Positions 26,392-36,075 of a stretch of DNA of 64,000 bases are shown here, one piece after another; the stretch's first letter is position 1; each line of letters starts with the position of its first letter. Source of the DNA: Pseudomonas atagonensis (lineage in GTDB: Bacteria > Pseudomonadota > Gammaproteobacteria > Pseudomonadales > Pseudomonadaceae); NCBI RefSeq assembly GCF_011369485.1, contig NZ_VXCA01000014.1, positions 1 through 64,000 of the forward strand. Direction: 5' to 3'. Below the pieces are notes generated by a model. That model did not search any database. It saw only the letters and a list, made by a program, of their open reading frames with translations, and was not told the origin of the DNA. The translations under genes and the position numbers were made by a program.

Positions 26392-27405
26392 ATGTTGTCT
26401 TTCAGATCCTGCCACGCTGTGTTGTTGGCATCTCTCGTGTTCACATCGCTCACCCACGCCAGCAGTTTCGATTGCGCCAGTGCCTCGAGCAAAACCGAAA
26501 AAGCCATTTGTGCCGATCCGTATCTGTCGCAACTCGATGTGCAACTCGCCGAGCGTTGGCGTTCGACGCTGGCCAATGTTCCCGAACCAAAGGCGCTCAA
26601 AACCGATCAGCGACAATGGCTGAAAGCGCGTAACGCGTGTGGCGCGCTGACGGCCTGTTTGCGCCGCGAGTATCTGATGCGTCTGGCCGAACTGGAACAC
26701 GCCACTCAGCCATTCAGTTGGGATGCGACCTGGCAGCTTATTCCTCCCGGGACATCGACGGCCGCCACCGTAACCACCCATCGCCGCGATGCTACGCACA
26801 TCACGTTCGATATCACGGCGGCAGAGGGGGCCAACTCTGGAGAGCTTGATGGTGTCGCCAAACTCAAGAACGGCGAAGCGCATTACGTGTCCGGGGAGTG
26901 CGCGTTGAGTTTCACCCCGCTCAACGGCGTGTTGAATCTCTCGCAAGCCGGTGCGGATGCCGATTGCAGTGCCGGAATGGGCGTGTATTACGGCGGCACC
27001 TATGTCGCTTCGGAGCAACCGCTGACGCTGGATTACGACATGCTCAGCCTGGGGCTGGCGCGAACCCCTGAAGAAAATCAAACCCTGAAGGCATTGCTCA
27101 AGGACGATTATCAGAAGCTGGTACAGCTCTCCGGCAACTTGCAGATCGGTGACCCTTCAAGCGACGTTCCCGATAGTCAGGTCGTGGAGATGTGGATGCG
27201 TGGCCTGGGGGGCACCGGCATCCTGATGAGCACTGCCGACCAGCACTTCTGGGTCATCTTGCTGACTTACGATGCGCACGGTCAGGAGCGAATGCGCTAT
27301 TACACCAACGCTGCGCAGTGGAAGGGACGTTTACCCGACGTTTTGCAAGCCTGGTACCAACGCATCAATGGCAATCGCGCGATAGCGTTGGACCACATCC
27401 CCTGA
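26392..27405 (+). CDS. Secreted LprI/DUF1311-type protein
   Basis: The protein is 337 residues from ATG 26392. It has a signal peptide (about residues 1-21, ending THA|SS) and then an LprI-like lysozyme-inhibitor module: FDCASASSKTEKAICADPYLSQLDVQLAERW and WLKARNACGALTACLRREYLMRL, with four conserved Cys. A long C-terminal part of about 230 residues has no domain I recognise. DUF1311 proteins are periplasmic and some inhibit lysozyme. A longer frame from GTG 26347 lacks a signal sequence and is rejected. Confidence 0.75.
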   Translation: MLSFRSCHAVLLASLVFTSLTHASSFDCASASSKTEKAICADPYLSQLDVQLAERWRSTLANVPEPKALKTDQRQWLKARNACGALTACLRREYLMRLAELEHATQPFSWDATWQLIPPGTSTAATVTTHRRDATHITFDITAAEGANSGELDGVAKLKNGEAHYVSGECALSFTPLNGVLNLSQAGADADCSAGMGVYYGGTYVASEQPLTLDYDMLSLGLARTPEENQTLKALLKDDYQKLVQLSGNLQIGDPSSDVPDSQVVEMWMRGLGGTGILMSTADQHFWVILLTYDAHGQERMRYYTNAAQWKGRLPDVLQAWYQRINGNRAIALDHIP

Positions 27406-27474
27406 CGCTGCGGCGAGGTGATTCAGCGAAGCGTCGCATCGCCCCGATGGGCTGACCGGCAGCCCCCAGATCCC

Positions 27475-28119
27475 TCAAGTCGCAAACAGAATCCCACGGA
27501 TTTCCCCGGCCCGTGGCGCCATCACCACACCCTCCAGCACCATTCGCGTAATCGTCTGCGCCGCAGTCTGATAATCCTCATCCAGCGGAATCTCGCGTTC
27601 CATGATCCGGCCCATCTGCCAGCCGATATTGGTGTAGGTGCGCGTCGCCGACCAAATGAACAGCATCAAATGCTCCGGGTCCACTGGCGCCAGCAAACCC
27701 CGCTCGATCCAGCTGCGCAGGCAGTCGACGTTACGCCGCGCTTCGGCGTGCAACAGGTCGCGGCACTCGTCGGGCAACTGCCGTCCGCCGAGCAGCAGCT
27801 CGCCACTGAACACCTTGGCAATCGCTGGATGCTCGCGGGCGATGCGAATCCGCGCCGCGACATAGGCACGCAAGCCAATCAGCGGATCATCGCTTTCGCG
27901 CAGCACCGCCGAAGCTTCCAGCAGCGGTTCGACAAAACCCAGCAGCACCTTGCCGTAGAGGTTTTCCTTGGTCTGGAAGTAGTAATACAGATTTGCCTTG
28001 GGCACCCCGGCGCGGGCGGCGATGTCGCGGGTCTGGGTGGCATCGAAGCCGTTGGCGGCGAATTCTTCGCTGGCAGCGGCGAGGATCAACTGCTCATTGC
28101 GGACGCGGATGGCGCTCAT
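27475..28119 (-). CDS. TetR/AcrR-family transcriptional regulator
   Basis: The 214-residue protein has an N-terminal TetR HTH (about residues 8-55; TRDIAARAGVPKANLYYYFQTKENLY) and a ligand-binding C-terminal part. The start ATG 28117-28119 (MSAIRVRNEQ) is chosen over a 47-residue extension with no coding character. It is divergent from a GNAT gene with 143 bp between starts; this gap contains an AT-rich stretch (about 28172-28193) that could be its operator. The resemblance to RutR-like regulators is only general. Confidence 0.85.
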   Translation of the reverse strand: MSAIRVRNEQLILAAASEEFAANGFDATQTRDIAARAGVPKANLYYYFQTKENLYGKVLLGFVEPLLEASAVLRESDDPLIGLRAYVAARIRIAREHPAIAKVFSGELLLGGRQLPDECRDLLHAEARRNVDCLRSWIERGLLAPVDPEHLMLFIWSATRTYTNIGWQMGRIMEREIPLDEDYQTAAQTITRMVLEGVVMAPRAGEIRGILFAT

Positions 28120-28262
28120 GGAAACACGGAATGGCTGGACGGCATGGAAAGGTTCTGACAATTTCGGTTTCGCAATATACAAAACTATATAGCGGTGAAT
28201 CCAGTCTGTTCGACGGACAGCGCTATGCTGCTTGCATCCTTGATCTGAAACGGAGAGCAAAT

Positions 28263-28721
28263 ATGACGATTCAGGCGCGGCGGGCGCGCATGGAACAAGT
28301 GGACGCGGTCGCGCCGCTGTTCGATGCCTACCGACAGTTCTACAAGCAGCCGTCGAACTTTGAGCAATCGCGAGCCTTCATCGCCGAGCGCATCGAACGC
28401 GACGAATCGGCGATTTTTCTCGCTGAGGATGAGCAGGGCAGTGCGCTGGGATTCGTGCAGTTGTACCCGACGTTCTCGTCGATCGATGCCCACCGCACCT
28501 GGCTGCTCAGCGATCTGTTCACTACGCCCCAGGCTCGTGGTCGTGGCGTCGGGCGCCTGTTAATGAACGCCGCGCGCGACTTCGCCCTGGAAACAGGCGC
28601 CAAAGGCCTGGTCCTCGAAACGGCAACCGACAACTTCACCGCGCAGCGTTTGTACGAATCGTTGGGATATATACGAGACACGGGGTACTACACCTACCTG
28701 CTCGACTTGAGTCAGGGCTGA
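28263..28721 (+). CDS. GNAT-family N-acetyltransferase
   Basis: The 152-residue protein shows LLSDLFTTPQARGRGVGRLLM (strand 4 and motif A), GLVLETATDNFTAQRLYESLGY (motif B) and a final strand. The ATG at 28263 follows GGAGAGCAAAT. It is divergent from the TetR gene, which may control it. The substrate is unknown. Confidence 0.87.
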   Translation: MTIQARRARMEQVDAVAPLFDAYRQFYKQPSNFEQSRAFIAERIERDESAIFLAEDEQGSALGFVQLYPTFSSIDAHRTWLLSDLFTTPQARGRGVGRLLMNAARDFALETGAKGLVLETATDNFTAQRLYESLGYIRDTGYYTYLLDLSQG

Positions 28722-28848
28722 GCAATTTTTTTCCGGTTTTTCCCGAATCGGCCTTTCCCAAGGCGAGCACTGTCTCTAGAATCCGCCCGGCTTCCGCAGT
28801 GGAGGCGCATTGCCATCATCTGGCGTTGTTCAAATAGGGACGGACATC

Positions 28849-29484
28849 ATGCAATTCGGGAAAATCCTGGCGCTGGGCCTGGTACTTACGCTGGGCGGTT
28901 GTGCCAGCTTCACCAAAGACGAAGTGGCGCCGGTGACGATGCCGTCGATGGCCAGCTACGCCAACAAGCCGAACGTCTACGTCGATTTCGACTTCTATCA
29001 GGGCGAGCCGAAAAGCGCTTCGGCCGTAGAGGTGCCGCAGGCACGTGACCAGCTCAAGCCTGAGCTGCAAAAGATTCTGACTGATTCCGGCCTGTTCGGC
29101 CGTGTCACGCTGGACGAGTTCCAGAAGCAACCGGGCGACTACAGCCTGCGTCTGAAAATGTACAACCATCCGCCGAATGCCGGTTCGATGGTGCTGGGCT
29201 TCATCAGTGGTTTCAGCCTGGGGGTGATCCCGGCGTACGGCACCGATCAATACACCATGAGCCTGGAAGCCGTGGACGGCAAGGGCCAGGCCCTGACCAC
29301 CGCGAGCAACCACGATGCGGTTGGTACCTGGGTCGGTATCTGGTTCATTCCGTTGATGGGCAACACCCCGAAGGCGGCCGTCAGCGACACGTTCGCCCGT
29401 CAGGTCAACGCGCTGCTCAAGCAAATGATCGACAACAACAACCTGAAGTACTCGGCACTCGACACCCGCACTCCACGGGCGTGA
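28849..29484 (+). CDS. Putative outer membrane lipoprotein
   Basis: The 211-residue protein begins with a lipoprotein signal ending in the lipobox LGGC (Cys18). The mature part (YANKPNVYVDFDFYQGEP, LTDSGLFGRVTLDEF, YSLRLKMYNHPPNAG, a hydrophobic glycine-rich MVLGFISGFSLGVIP) resembles a family of uncharacterised Pseudomonas lipoproteins. I start at ATG 28849. It converges on another lipoprotein gene and the two share a bidirectional terminator. No function can be given. Confidence 0.8.
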   Translation: MQFGKILALGLVLTLGGCASFTKDEVAPVTMPSMASYANKPNVYVDFDFYQGEPKSASAVEVPQARDQLKPELQKILTDSGLFGRVTLDEFQKQPGDYSLRLKMYNHPPNAGSMVLGFISGFSLGVIPAYGTDQYTMSLEAVDGKGQALTTASNHDAVGTWVGIWFIPLMGNTPKAAVSDTFARQVNALLKQMIDNNNLKYSALDTRTPRA

Positions 29485-29487
29485 TGC

Positions 29488-29522
29488 CAAAAAAAAGAGC
29501 CGCAAATTGCGGCTCTTTTTTT
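29488..29522. terminator. Bidirectional terminator between two lipoprotein genes
   Basis: AAGAGCCGCAA and TTGCGGCTCTT form a near loop-free perfect palindrome flanked by A-runs on the left and T-runs on the right. It can therefore stop transcription from both sides. Confidence 0.92.
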
Positions 29523-29527
29523 CGCCC

Positions 29528-30073
29528 TTACTTCAGGGCCTGGATGAACTGAGGATCGCTGTACAACTCTTTCAGCAAATCGCGCAGCATCGGGTTGTAG
29601 GCGTTGACCGCATTCGGAATCGCAATGAAACCGAAGAAGCTGCTGCTCCACTGGCTGCTGACATTCTTGGTCGCGTCGTAGACAACGTTCTGGCCGTTGA
29701 GCAGGGTGAAACGTGCCGCGAGTTGGCCATCGCCTGTACCCATGCCGGCCGACAGTTCGTTTTTCACCACCAGCACTTTCAGCTGACGCTGGGCTTGTGG
29801 ATCCAGCAAACCGGCCTTGCGCAGCTCTTCGGTGATGGCGTCCTGAATGTGCGCCGGGATGCTGCCGGACGGCGAGCGCACCGGGTTGGCCCGAACCACC
29901 AGCGAACCTTCGCCGCTTTCGGCAGTGACCTGAGGATTGCTGATCGCGTGCAACGGCGGGGTCTGCTTGAGCTTCTGGACGTTTTCGTAGCTCGGCTCGT
30001 AGCGGGTCATGGTCATGCCACAACCTTGCAGCAACACCGCCAACATCGGGATCAACAACAGAGACTTCTTCAC
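29528..30073 (-). CDS. Putative lipoprotein, GTG start
   Basis: The 181-residue protein has a lipoprotein signal MKKSLLLIPMLAVLLQGC (Cys18). I choose GTG 30071-30073 because AAGGAA stands at the right distance and the signal peptide begins there. The mature part contains HIQDAITEELRKAGLL, LKVLVVKNELSAG and FTLLNGQNVVYDATKNVSSQW, resembling uncharacterised lipoproteins related to assembly or peptidoglycan-associated factors. It is convergent with the lipoprotein gene at 28849-29484. Confidence 0.78.
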   Translation of the reverse strand: MKKSLLLIPMLAVLLQGCGMTMTRYEPSYENVQKLKQTPPLHAISNPQVTAESGEGSLVVRANPVRSPSGSIPAHIQDAITEELRKAGLLDPQAQRQLKVLVVKNELSAGMGTGDGQLAARFTLLNGQNVVYDATKNVSSQWSSSFFGFIAIPNAVNAYNPMLRDLLKELYSDPQFIQALK

Positions 30074-30180
30074 GGCAGTTCCTTGCGTGGGAATAGAGAG
30101 GGCGCGAATTATGGGCAGAGTGCCACCATCGAGCAACCGTGTTTACTCTCGCGCAGGCAACATTTATTGAAGGACAGCGA

Positions 30181-30483
30181 TCAGCCGCGCTCACCCAGCA
30201 ATTTTTCGATCTGCGCCAGCTCCCAAGTGCTGAGCAAACTCACCGGATCAGTGCCGTAACGCTGCCAGGTCTGCAGCGCACCTTCACGGCCATCGCCGTC
30301 ACGTGCACATTCACAGTGATGCAACCGTTGACCTTCAAAACCCAGCAACAGGTGCCAGCCTTCGATATTGACTGCAACCAGCCCGGCCTCGGCCGACGTC
30401 TCGCACACCTCGAACGCAAGCACCCCGAGCGCCGCTTCACGCAGTCGCTGGCACACTTCGCGGGCGGTCAGAAAAGACGACAT
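30181..30483 (-). CDS. Conserved hypothetical small protein
   Basis: The 100-residue protein starts at ATG 30483 (MSSFLTAREVCQRLREAA) and contains WHLLLGFEGQRLHHCECARDGDG and ends with an acidic/amphipathic helix. It looks like a Pseudomonas-specific hypothetical family. No signal peptide, membrane segment or known motif is visible. No function assigned. Confidence 0.65.
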   Translation of the reverse strand: MSSFLTAREVCQRLREAALGVLAFEVCETSAEAGLVAVNIEGWHLLLGFEGQRLHHCECARDGDGREGALQTWQRYGTDPVSLLSTWELAQIEKLLGERG

Positions 30484-30656
30484 GTTCAGACTCGATAAAG
30501 AAGAAGCGCGCCAGCATAAGGCGTGACGCGACAAGTGTCAGCGATCGCTGGCCCGATCCCGGACAATTCCGTAACATCCGCCTCCCGCTTTTTCTACCGC
30601 ACTTTTTCAGATCACCGTCACGGTCGCTGCTGTCGACCGCTCAATCCAGGTAAGCC

Positions 30657-32102
30657 ATGAAACCGATTCGTCTGCGCGCCGATGTCCTCGCCGGACTCAC
30701 CACTTCGTTCGCACTGTTGCCCGAGTGCATTGCGTTTGCGCTGGTCGCGCACCTCAATCCGCTGATGGGCCTGTATGGCGCCTTCATCATTTGTACGTTG
30801 ACGGCGTTGTTCGGCGGTCGGCCGGGAATGGTCTCCGGCGCAGCGGGTTCGATGGCGGTGGTGATCGTGGCACTGGTGGTGCAACACGGCGTGCAGTATT
30901 TGCTGGCGACCGTGTTGCTGGGCGGTCTGATCATGATGGCGTTTGGTTTATTGCGGCTGGGCAAACTGGTGCGCATGGTGCCGCATCCGGTGATGCTCGG
31001 CTTCGTCAATGGCTTGGCGATCATCATTGCCCTGGCGCAACTGGAGCACTTCAAGAGCGGCGAACACTGGCTCAGCGGCACGCCGTTGTACCTGATGACC
31101 GGGCTGGTGTTGCTGACCATGGCCATCGTTTATGTCCTGCCGCGCCTGACCCGTGCGGTGCCGCCGGCACTGGTGGCGATCCTCGGCGTCGGCCTGCTGG
31201 TTTACTTGTTCGGCCTGCCGACCCGAACCCTCGGCGACATGGCGCACATTGCTGGCGGCTTGCCGACCTTGGCGTTGCCGGACATCCCCTGGACGCTGGA
31301 GACCCTGCGCATCATCGCGCCGTACGCGATCCTGATGGCGCTGGTCGGCCTGCTGGAAACCCTGCTGACACTCAACCTCACCGACGAAATTACCGAAAGC
31401 CGTGGCTACCCGGATCGCGAGTGTGTGGCGCTGGGCGCGGCGAATATGGTTTCCGGTGCGTTTGGCGGCATGGGCGGCTGCGCAATGATCGGTCAGACCG
31501 TGATCAACCTCAGTTCCGGCGGACGCGGGCGTCTGTCCGGCGTGGTGGCTGGCGTGCTGATTCTGCTGTTCATTCTTTTTCTGTCGCCGCTGATCGAGCG
31601 CATTCCGCTGGCAGCGCTGGTCGGGGTGATGTTTGTGGTGTCGCAACAGACCTTCGCCTGGGCCTCGCTGCGGGTGATCAACAAGGTGCCGCTGAACGAC
31701 GTGCTGGTGATCATCGCCGTGACCACCATCACCGTGTTCACTGACCTGGCCACTGCCGTGCTGTGCGGGATCATCATCGCCGCGCTGAATTTCGCCTGGC
31801 AGCAAGCACGCGAACTGTACGCCGATGAACATCTGGAAGCGGATGGCAGCAAACTCTATCGCCTGCACGGCACGCTGTTCTTCGCCTCGACCACGCCGTT
31901 TCTCAACCAGTTTGATCCGGCCAATGATCCGCAACGGGTCACGCTGGACTGCCGGCACTTGAGCTTCGTTGACTATTCGGCCATCGCCGCGCTGAAAACC
32001 CTGCGCGAACGCTATGAGAAGGCGGGCAAGCAGGTGCAGGTGTTTCATCTGTCCGAACGCTGCAAGAAACTGCTCAAGCGCGCGGGCGTCGACCACGACT
32101 GA
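30657..32102 (+). CDS. SulP-family anion transporter with STAS domain
   Basis: The 481-residue protein has ten or more membrane segments. LTTSFALLPECIAFALVAHL and LMGLYGAFI are the conserved SulP start, and NMVSGAFGGMGGCAMIGQT is the family signature. A cytoplasmic STAS domain (about residues 385-481; VTLDCRHLSFVDYSAIAAL) closes the protein. SulP proteins carry sulfate, bicarbonate or dicarboxylates. It is a single-gene unit ending at a REP element. Confidence 0.92.
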   Translation: MKPIRLRADVLAGLTTSFALLPECIAFALVAHLNPLMGLYGAFIICTLTALFGGRPGMVSGAAGSMAVVIVALVVQHGVQYLLATVLLGGLIMMAFGLLRLGKLVRMVPHPVMLGFVNGLAIIIALAQLEHFKSGEHWLSGTPLYLMTGLVLLTMAIVYVLPRLTRAVPPALVAILGVGLLVYLFGLPTRTLGDMAHIAGGLPTLALPDIPWTLETLRIIAPYAILMALVGLLETLLTLNLTDEITESRGYPDRECVALGAANMVSGAFGGMGGCAMIGQTVINLSSGGRGRLSGVVAGVLILLFILFLSPLIERIPLAALVGVMFVVSQQTFAWASLRVINKVPLNDVLVIIAVTTITVFTDLATAVLCGIIIAALNFAWQQARELYADEHLEADGSKLYRLHGTLFFASTTPFLNQFDPANDPQRVTLDCRHLSFVDYSAIAALKTLRERYEKAGKQVQVFHLSERCKKLLKRAGVDHD

Positions 32103-32123
32103 CCGCTATGGGGGCGGGCAAAA

Positions 32124-32213
32124 TGTGGGAGGGGGCTTGCTCCCGAAGACGCTGGATCAGCCGACATCACTGCTGGCTGACACACTGTCTTCGGGAGCAA
32201 GCCCCCTCCCACA
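32124..32213. repeat. REP pair (BIME) after the SulP gene
   Basis: Two 27-bp arms (32124-32150 and 32187-32213) are perfect inverted copies of the GTGGGAGGGGGCTTGCTCCC type with a 36-bp spacer. This is a typical Pseudomonas REP doublet between convergent genes. Confidence 0.9.
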
Positions 32214-32233
32214 GTCGATCTGCGGCGTAGCGA

Positions 32234-32749
32234 TCAGTCGATCGCCGGGAAATCGATTTCGGTCAGCGCCGTGTTGTTCAGGTAGTTCGTCAGGGTCTGC
32301 ACGGCCACCAGCGCAATCACTTCAATGATCTTGCTGTCGTCGATCCCGGCGGCGCGGGCGGCGGCGATTTGCTCGTCGCTCAAGTGGCCACGGGTTTGCG
32401 TCAGTTGATGGGCGAGGGCGGCGTAAGCGTTGAGTTCGCCTTGACGCGCCGCGACGATGTCCTGCGCCGACAGCCCGGATTTACTGGCAAACAAAGTGTG
32501 CGCCGCCAGGCAATAATCGCAACCGTTGACCTGTGACGTGGCGAGGTAAACCGCTTCTTTCTCTTTGGCGCTCAGCGAGGATTTACCGAGCAGCGACGAG
32601 GCTTGCACGTAGGTATCGAGGGCCACCGGTGCCTTGGCAAGGGTAGCGAACAGGTTCGGCAGAAAACCGATTTTTTTCTTCACGCCTTCCAGTACCGGGC
32701 GGCTGGCGTCGGTGGCGGTGTCGAGGCTGATAGCGTTGATGCGGCTCAT
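32234..32749 (-). CDS. AhpD-like carboxymuconolactone decarboxylase family protein
   Basis: The 171-residue helical protein has the redox motif CDYCLAAH (Cys77, Cys80, His84) of AhpD-like peroxidase-associated proteins, with KEKEAVYLATSQVNGC before it. AhpD-like enzymes reduce peroxides using this Cys pair. It is divergent from an AraC-type gene with about 130 bp between starts, so that regulator probably controls it. Confidence 0.88.
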   Translation of the reverse strand: MSRINAISLDTATDASRPVLEGVKKKIGFLPNLFATLAKAPVALDTYVQASSLLGKSSLSAKEKEAVYLATSQVNGCDYCLAAHTLFASKSGLSAQDIVAARQGELNAYAALAHQLTQTRGHLSDEQIAAARAAGIDDSKIIEVIALVAVQTLTNYLNNTALTEIDFPAID

Positions 32750-32880
32750 GATGACTCTCCGAAAGTCCGGTGCGAAGTGCGCCGGCGATGGAGTTCATGT
32801 TAGGGAGGGTGACTGGTGCTTTGGCGGCAAATCGTCGAGGATATGCGACAGATCGTCCAGAATTGCCGTCGGGAGTCGCC

Positions 32881-33696
32881 ATGGATCGCCTGTCTACACT
32901 GCTCAGTCATTTCGGCGTCAATGCCGGCACCTTCCACAGCGGCGAGTTCTGCGGTATCAGCGTGCACGAGGGCGAGCCGAGTGGGCATGTGCACCTGTTG
33001 CAGGCGGGTGAGCTGCTGCTCAAACCTGGAAATGAACGTGAACTTCGCATCGCCGAGCCTTCGCTGATTTTCTTTCCCCGCCCGTTTGCCCACCGCATGT
33101 CGGCCGATGAGGCCATGGAGACGAAACTGGTGTGCGCGACGCTGACGTTCGACGGTGGCTCGGGCAATGCTTTGGCGGCAGCATTGCCGGATTATCTGGT
33201 GCTCAAACTGACTGACATTGCGGAGTTGGGCAGCACGCTGGAATGGTTGTTCAAGGAAGCGTTCGAAGGCCATTGCGGGCGTATGGCTGTGATGGATCGC
33301 TTGTTCGAATTGCTGGTGATTCTGTTGTTGCGGCACCTCATCAGCAACCGTGTTCAGCAACCGGGGATGATGGCCGGGCTGGCTGATCCGCGTCTTTCAC
33401 GAGCCTTGAATCTGATCCACGAGCAACCGGCGAAACCTTGGAGCGTGGCGGATCTGGCCAGCGCCGCGAACCTGTCTCGCGCCGGGTTTGCCGAACAGTT
33501 TCGCCGTGTCGTCGGGCAAACGCCGGCGGATTATCTGCTGAGCTGGCGAGTCAGTCTGGCGCAGAAGCGTCTGCGCGAAGGCAAGGCGATTGCGCTGATT
33601 GCCGATGAAGTCGGTTATGAAAGTCCTTCGGCGCTGGCCCGGGCGTTTCGCCGCAAGACCGGGCTCAGCCCGCGCGAATGGAAGGCTGGCGCCTGA
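32881..33696 (+). CDS. AraC-family transcriptional regulator
   Basis: The 271-residue protein has an N-terminal cupin-like domain (AraC_binding_6 type; GHVHLLQAGELLLKP) and a C-terminal double HTH (WSVADLASAANLSRAGFAEQFRR and IALIADEVGYESPSALARAFRR). I choose ATG 32881 (MDRLSTLLSHF) with GGGAG before it; a 37-residue extension looks non-coding. Its divergent neighbour, the AhpD-like gene, is the likely target. Confidence 0.88.
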   Translation: MDRLSTLLSHFGVNAGTFHSGEFCGISVHEGEPSGHVHLLQAGELLLKPGNERELRIAEPSLIFFPRPFAHRMSADEAMETKLVCATLTFDGGSGNALAAALPDYLVLKLTDIAELGSTLEWLFKEAFEGHCGRMAVMDRLFELLVILLLRHLISNRVQQPGMMAGLADPRLSRALNLIHEQPAKPWSVADLASAANLSRAGFAEQFRRVVGQTPADYLLSWRVSLAQKRLREGKAIALIADEVGYESPSALARAFRRKTGLSPREWKAGA

Positions 33697-33699
33697 AGC

Positions 33700-34593
33700 T
33701 TATCGGGCAAATTTCTTCGCCCCGGCCACGCACAGAATCACCCCCAGCGTCACCGCGAGCATGCCGGCGCTGACCTGCTCATGCAGCAAGGTCGCCGCCA
33801 GTGCAAGGCCAAAAAACGGTTGCAGCAACTGCAATTGGCCAACTGCCGCGATCCCGCCCTGAGCCAGCCCGCGATACCAGAACACAAAGCCGATCAACAT
33901 GCTGAACAGCGACACGTAAGCCAGACACAGCCATGCCGACAGGCTGATGTGGCTGAAGGAGGCGGGCGCCAGCCACAGACTCAATACCGCCATGAGCGGC
34001 AACGACAAAACCAGCGCCCAGCAAATCACCTGCCAGCCGCCGAGGCTGCGCGACAGTTTCGCGCCTTCGGCATAACCGAGGCCGCAGGCCAGAATCGCCG
34101 CGAGCATCAGCAGGTCGCCGGTGGGCGAGGCGGTCAGGCCTTGCGCCAGCGCGTAGCCCACCACCAGGGCACTGCCGAGCAACGAAAATACCCAGAACAC
34201 CGGGCGTGGTCGTTCGCCGCCGCGCAGCACGCCGAAAATCGCCGTTGCCAGCGGCAGTAATCCGACAAACACAATCGAATGTGCCGACGTCACGTGCTGC
34301 AGCGCCAATGCCGTGAGCAAGGGAAAACCGAGCACCACGCCCAGTGCGACGATCAACAACGACAGCCACTGACTGCGCGCCGGGCGCCGTTGGCGAAACA
34401 GCCACAACAGCGCCACCGCCAGTACCCCGGCGATGGCAGCGCGGATAACGGTGAGGAACACCGGGTCGAACTCCAGCACTGCCAGACGCGTGGCGGGCAA
34501 TGAACCGCTGAAAATCACCACGCCGATAAAGCCGTTGATCCAGCCGCTGGTTTTTTCCAGCGCCGGGTTGTGCAGGTTCGAGATTCGTTCCAT
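33700..34593 (-). CDS. EamA-type DMT transporter
   Basis: The 297-residue protein has about ten membrane segments in two EamA repeats, beginning INGFIGVVIFSGSLPATRLAV. Family members export amino acids or metabolites. It is divergent from a MocR-type regulator with 95 bp between starts, a common regulator-exporter pairing. Its stop lies three bases after that of the convergent AraC gene. Confidence 0.87.
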   Translation of the reverse strand: MERISNLHNPALEKTSGWINGFIGVVIFSGSLPATRLAVLEFDPVFLTVIRAAIAGVLAVALLWLFRQRRPARSQWLSLLIVALGVVLGFPLLTALALQHVTSAHSIVFVGLLPLATAIFGVLRGGERPRPVFWVFSLLGSALVVGYALAQGLTASPTGDLLMLAAILACGLGYAEGAKLSRSLGGWQVICWALVLSLPLMAVLSLWLAPASFSHISLSAWLCLAYVSLFSMLIGFVFWYRGLAQGGIAAVGQLQLLQPFFGLALAATLLHEQVSAGMLAVTLGVILCVAGAKKFAR

Positions 34594-34687
34594 ACGAGGT
34601 CGCGCTCAGAAAAAGTGGGGTTGCGTTGGCTAAATCCTAGGGTTGAGAATCAGCACAATCAAAAAATTGTCATGGATACATCTCGAC

Positions 34688-36019
34688 ATGCCGCGCGCCC
34701 GTTACAAGACACTGGTTGATGCTTACGCTGCGGACATTCGCTCGGGCCGTCTGGCGCCGGGCACGCGACTGCCGACTCATCGAGAATTGGCTGCTGATCA
34801 GGGTCTGGCGCTGGTCACTGCGTCACGGGTGTACGCCGAGCTTGAGGCGATGGGTCTGGTCAGCGGCGAAACCGGGCGTGGCACGTTCGTCCGGGAAACC
34901 TCTCTGTTGCCGGGGCAGGGCATAGATCAGAAGGACGTGGCGGTCGGTATGATCGATCTGAATTTCAACTACCCGTCGCTGCCCGGCCAAACCGAACTGT
35001 TGCGCACGGCGCTGCGTCAGTTGGCGTTGTCTGGGGATCTGGAATCGTTGCTGCGTTACCAGCCTCACGCCGGTCGCGCCCATGAACGTGCCTCGGTGGC
35101 GCGGCATTTGTTGAGCCGTGGCGTGACGGTCGACGCCGGACAAGTGCTGATCGTCAACGGCGCGCAGCAAGGGTTGGCGGTGGCGCTGATGGCGCTGCTC
35201 AAACCGGGCGATGTGATTGCAGCGGACGCGCTGACGTATTCCGGTTTCAAGGTGCTGGCCGAGGCGTTGCATCTGGAGATCGTCGCCATTGCGAGCAGTG
35301 AAAACGGGCCAGACCTCGCAGCGTTGGACAAGCTCTGTCGCAGCCGGTCGGTGCGAGCCGTGTACTGCATGCCGACCCTGCACAATCCGCTGGGCTGGGT
35401 GATGCCACTGGCACAGCGCGAGCAGTTGGTGACGATTGCCCGGCGGCATGATCTGACCCTCATCGAAGACGCGGCCTACGCCTTTCTGGTGGAAGATCCT
35501 CCGCGCACGCTGGTCGACATGGCCTCGGAGCGCACGGTGTATGTCTCGGGCCTGTCGAAAAATATCGCCACCGGCCTGCGCGTCGGCTTCATCGCCGCGC
35601 CGCTAGACACCGTGCCTGCACTGGAACGGGTAATTCGCGCAACCACCTGGAACACTCCCGGCGTGATGACAGCGATTGCCTGCGGCTGGCTCGATGATGG
35701 CACCGTCAGCGTGCTTGAGGCGCAAAAACGCAACGACGCCAAGGCTCGTCAGGCTCTGGCTGGCGAGCTGCTGAAAGGGCTGACCTGCATCGGTCATCCG
35801 TCTTCCTATTTTTTGTGGCTGCCGCTGCCGGAAGATGTGCGTGCCGATCAGATTGTCGTGGAACTGATGCACCAACAGATTTCGGTCACCACCGCCGAGC
35901 CGTTCTCGGTATCGGCACATGTGCCGCACGCGATACGTCTGGCGCTGGGGTCGGTGGACATGGCGGTGTTGCGTGAGGCATTGATTACCGTCAGAAAAGT
36001 CGTCGGCGCTTACCTGTAA
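34688..36019 (+). CDS. MocR-type GntR/aminotransferase regulator
   Basis: The 443-residue protein joins an N-terminal GntR winged HTH (about residues 1-75; LPTHRELAADQGLALVTASRVYAEL) to a fold-type I aminotransferase domain. The PLP lysine lies in SGLSKNIATGLRVGF. MocR proteins use PLP or its amino acid adducts as effectors. I start at ATG 34688 (MPRARYKTL). Divergence from the EamA gene suggests it controls that transporter. Confidence 0.9.
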   Translation: MPRARYKTLVDAYAADIRSGRLAPGTRLPTHRELAADQGLALVTASRVYAELEAMGLVSGETGRGTFVRETSLLPGQGIDQKDVAVGMIDLNFNYPSLPGQTELLRTALRQLALSGDLESLLRYQPHAGRAHERASVARHLLSRGVTVDAGQVLIVNGAQQGLAVALMALLKPGDVIAADALTYSGFKVLAEALHLEIVAIASSENGPDLAALDKLCRSRSVRAVYCMPTLHNPLGWVMPLAQREQLVTIARRHDLTLIEDAAYAFLVEDPPRTLVDMASERTVYVSGLSKNIATGLRVGFIAAPLDTVPALERVIRATTWNTPGVMTAIACGWLDDGTVSVLEAQKRNDAKARQALAGELLKGLTCIGHPSSYFLWLPLPEDVRADQIVVELMHQQISVTTAEPFSVSAHVPHAIRLALGSVDMAVLREALITVRKVVGAYL

Positions 36020-36075
36020 AAACTACAGGGTGTTAGCCTTGCCCCCCATTGCAATACACCGCTCTGGATCGTCAG

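Noticed and set aside
30948..32096. 382-codon minus-strand frame opposite the SulP gene
   Set aside because: Low-complexity His/Gln/Arg-rich translation and full overlap with the well-supported transporter gene.
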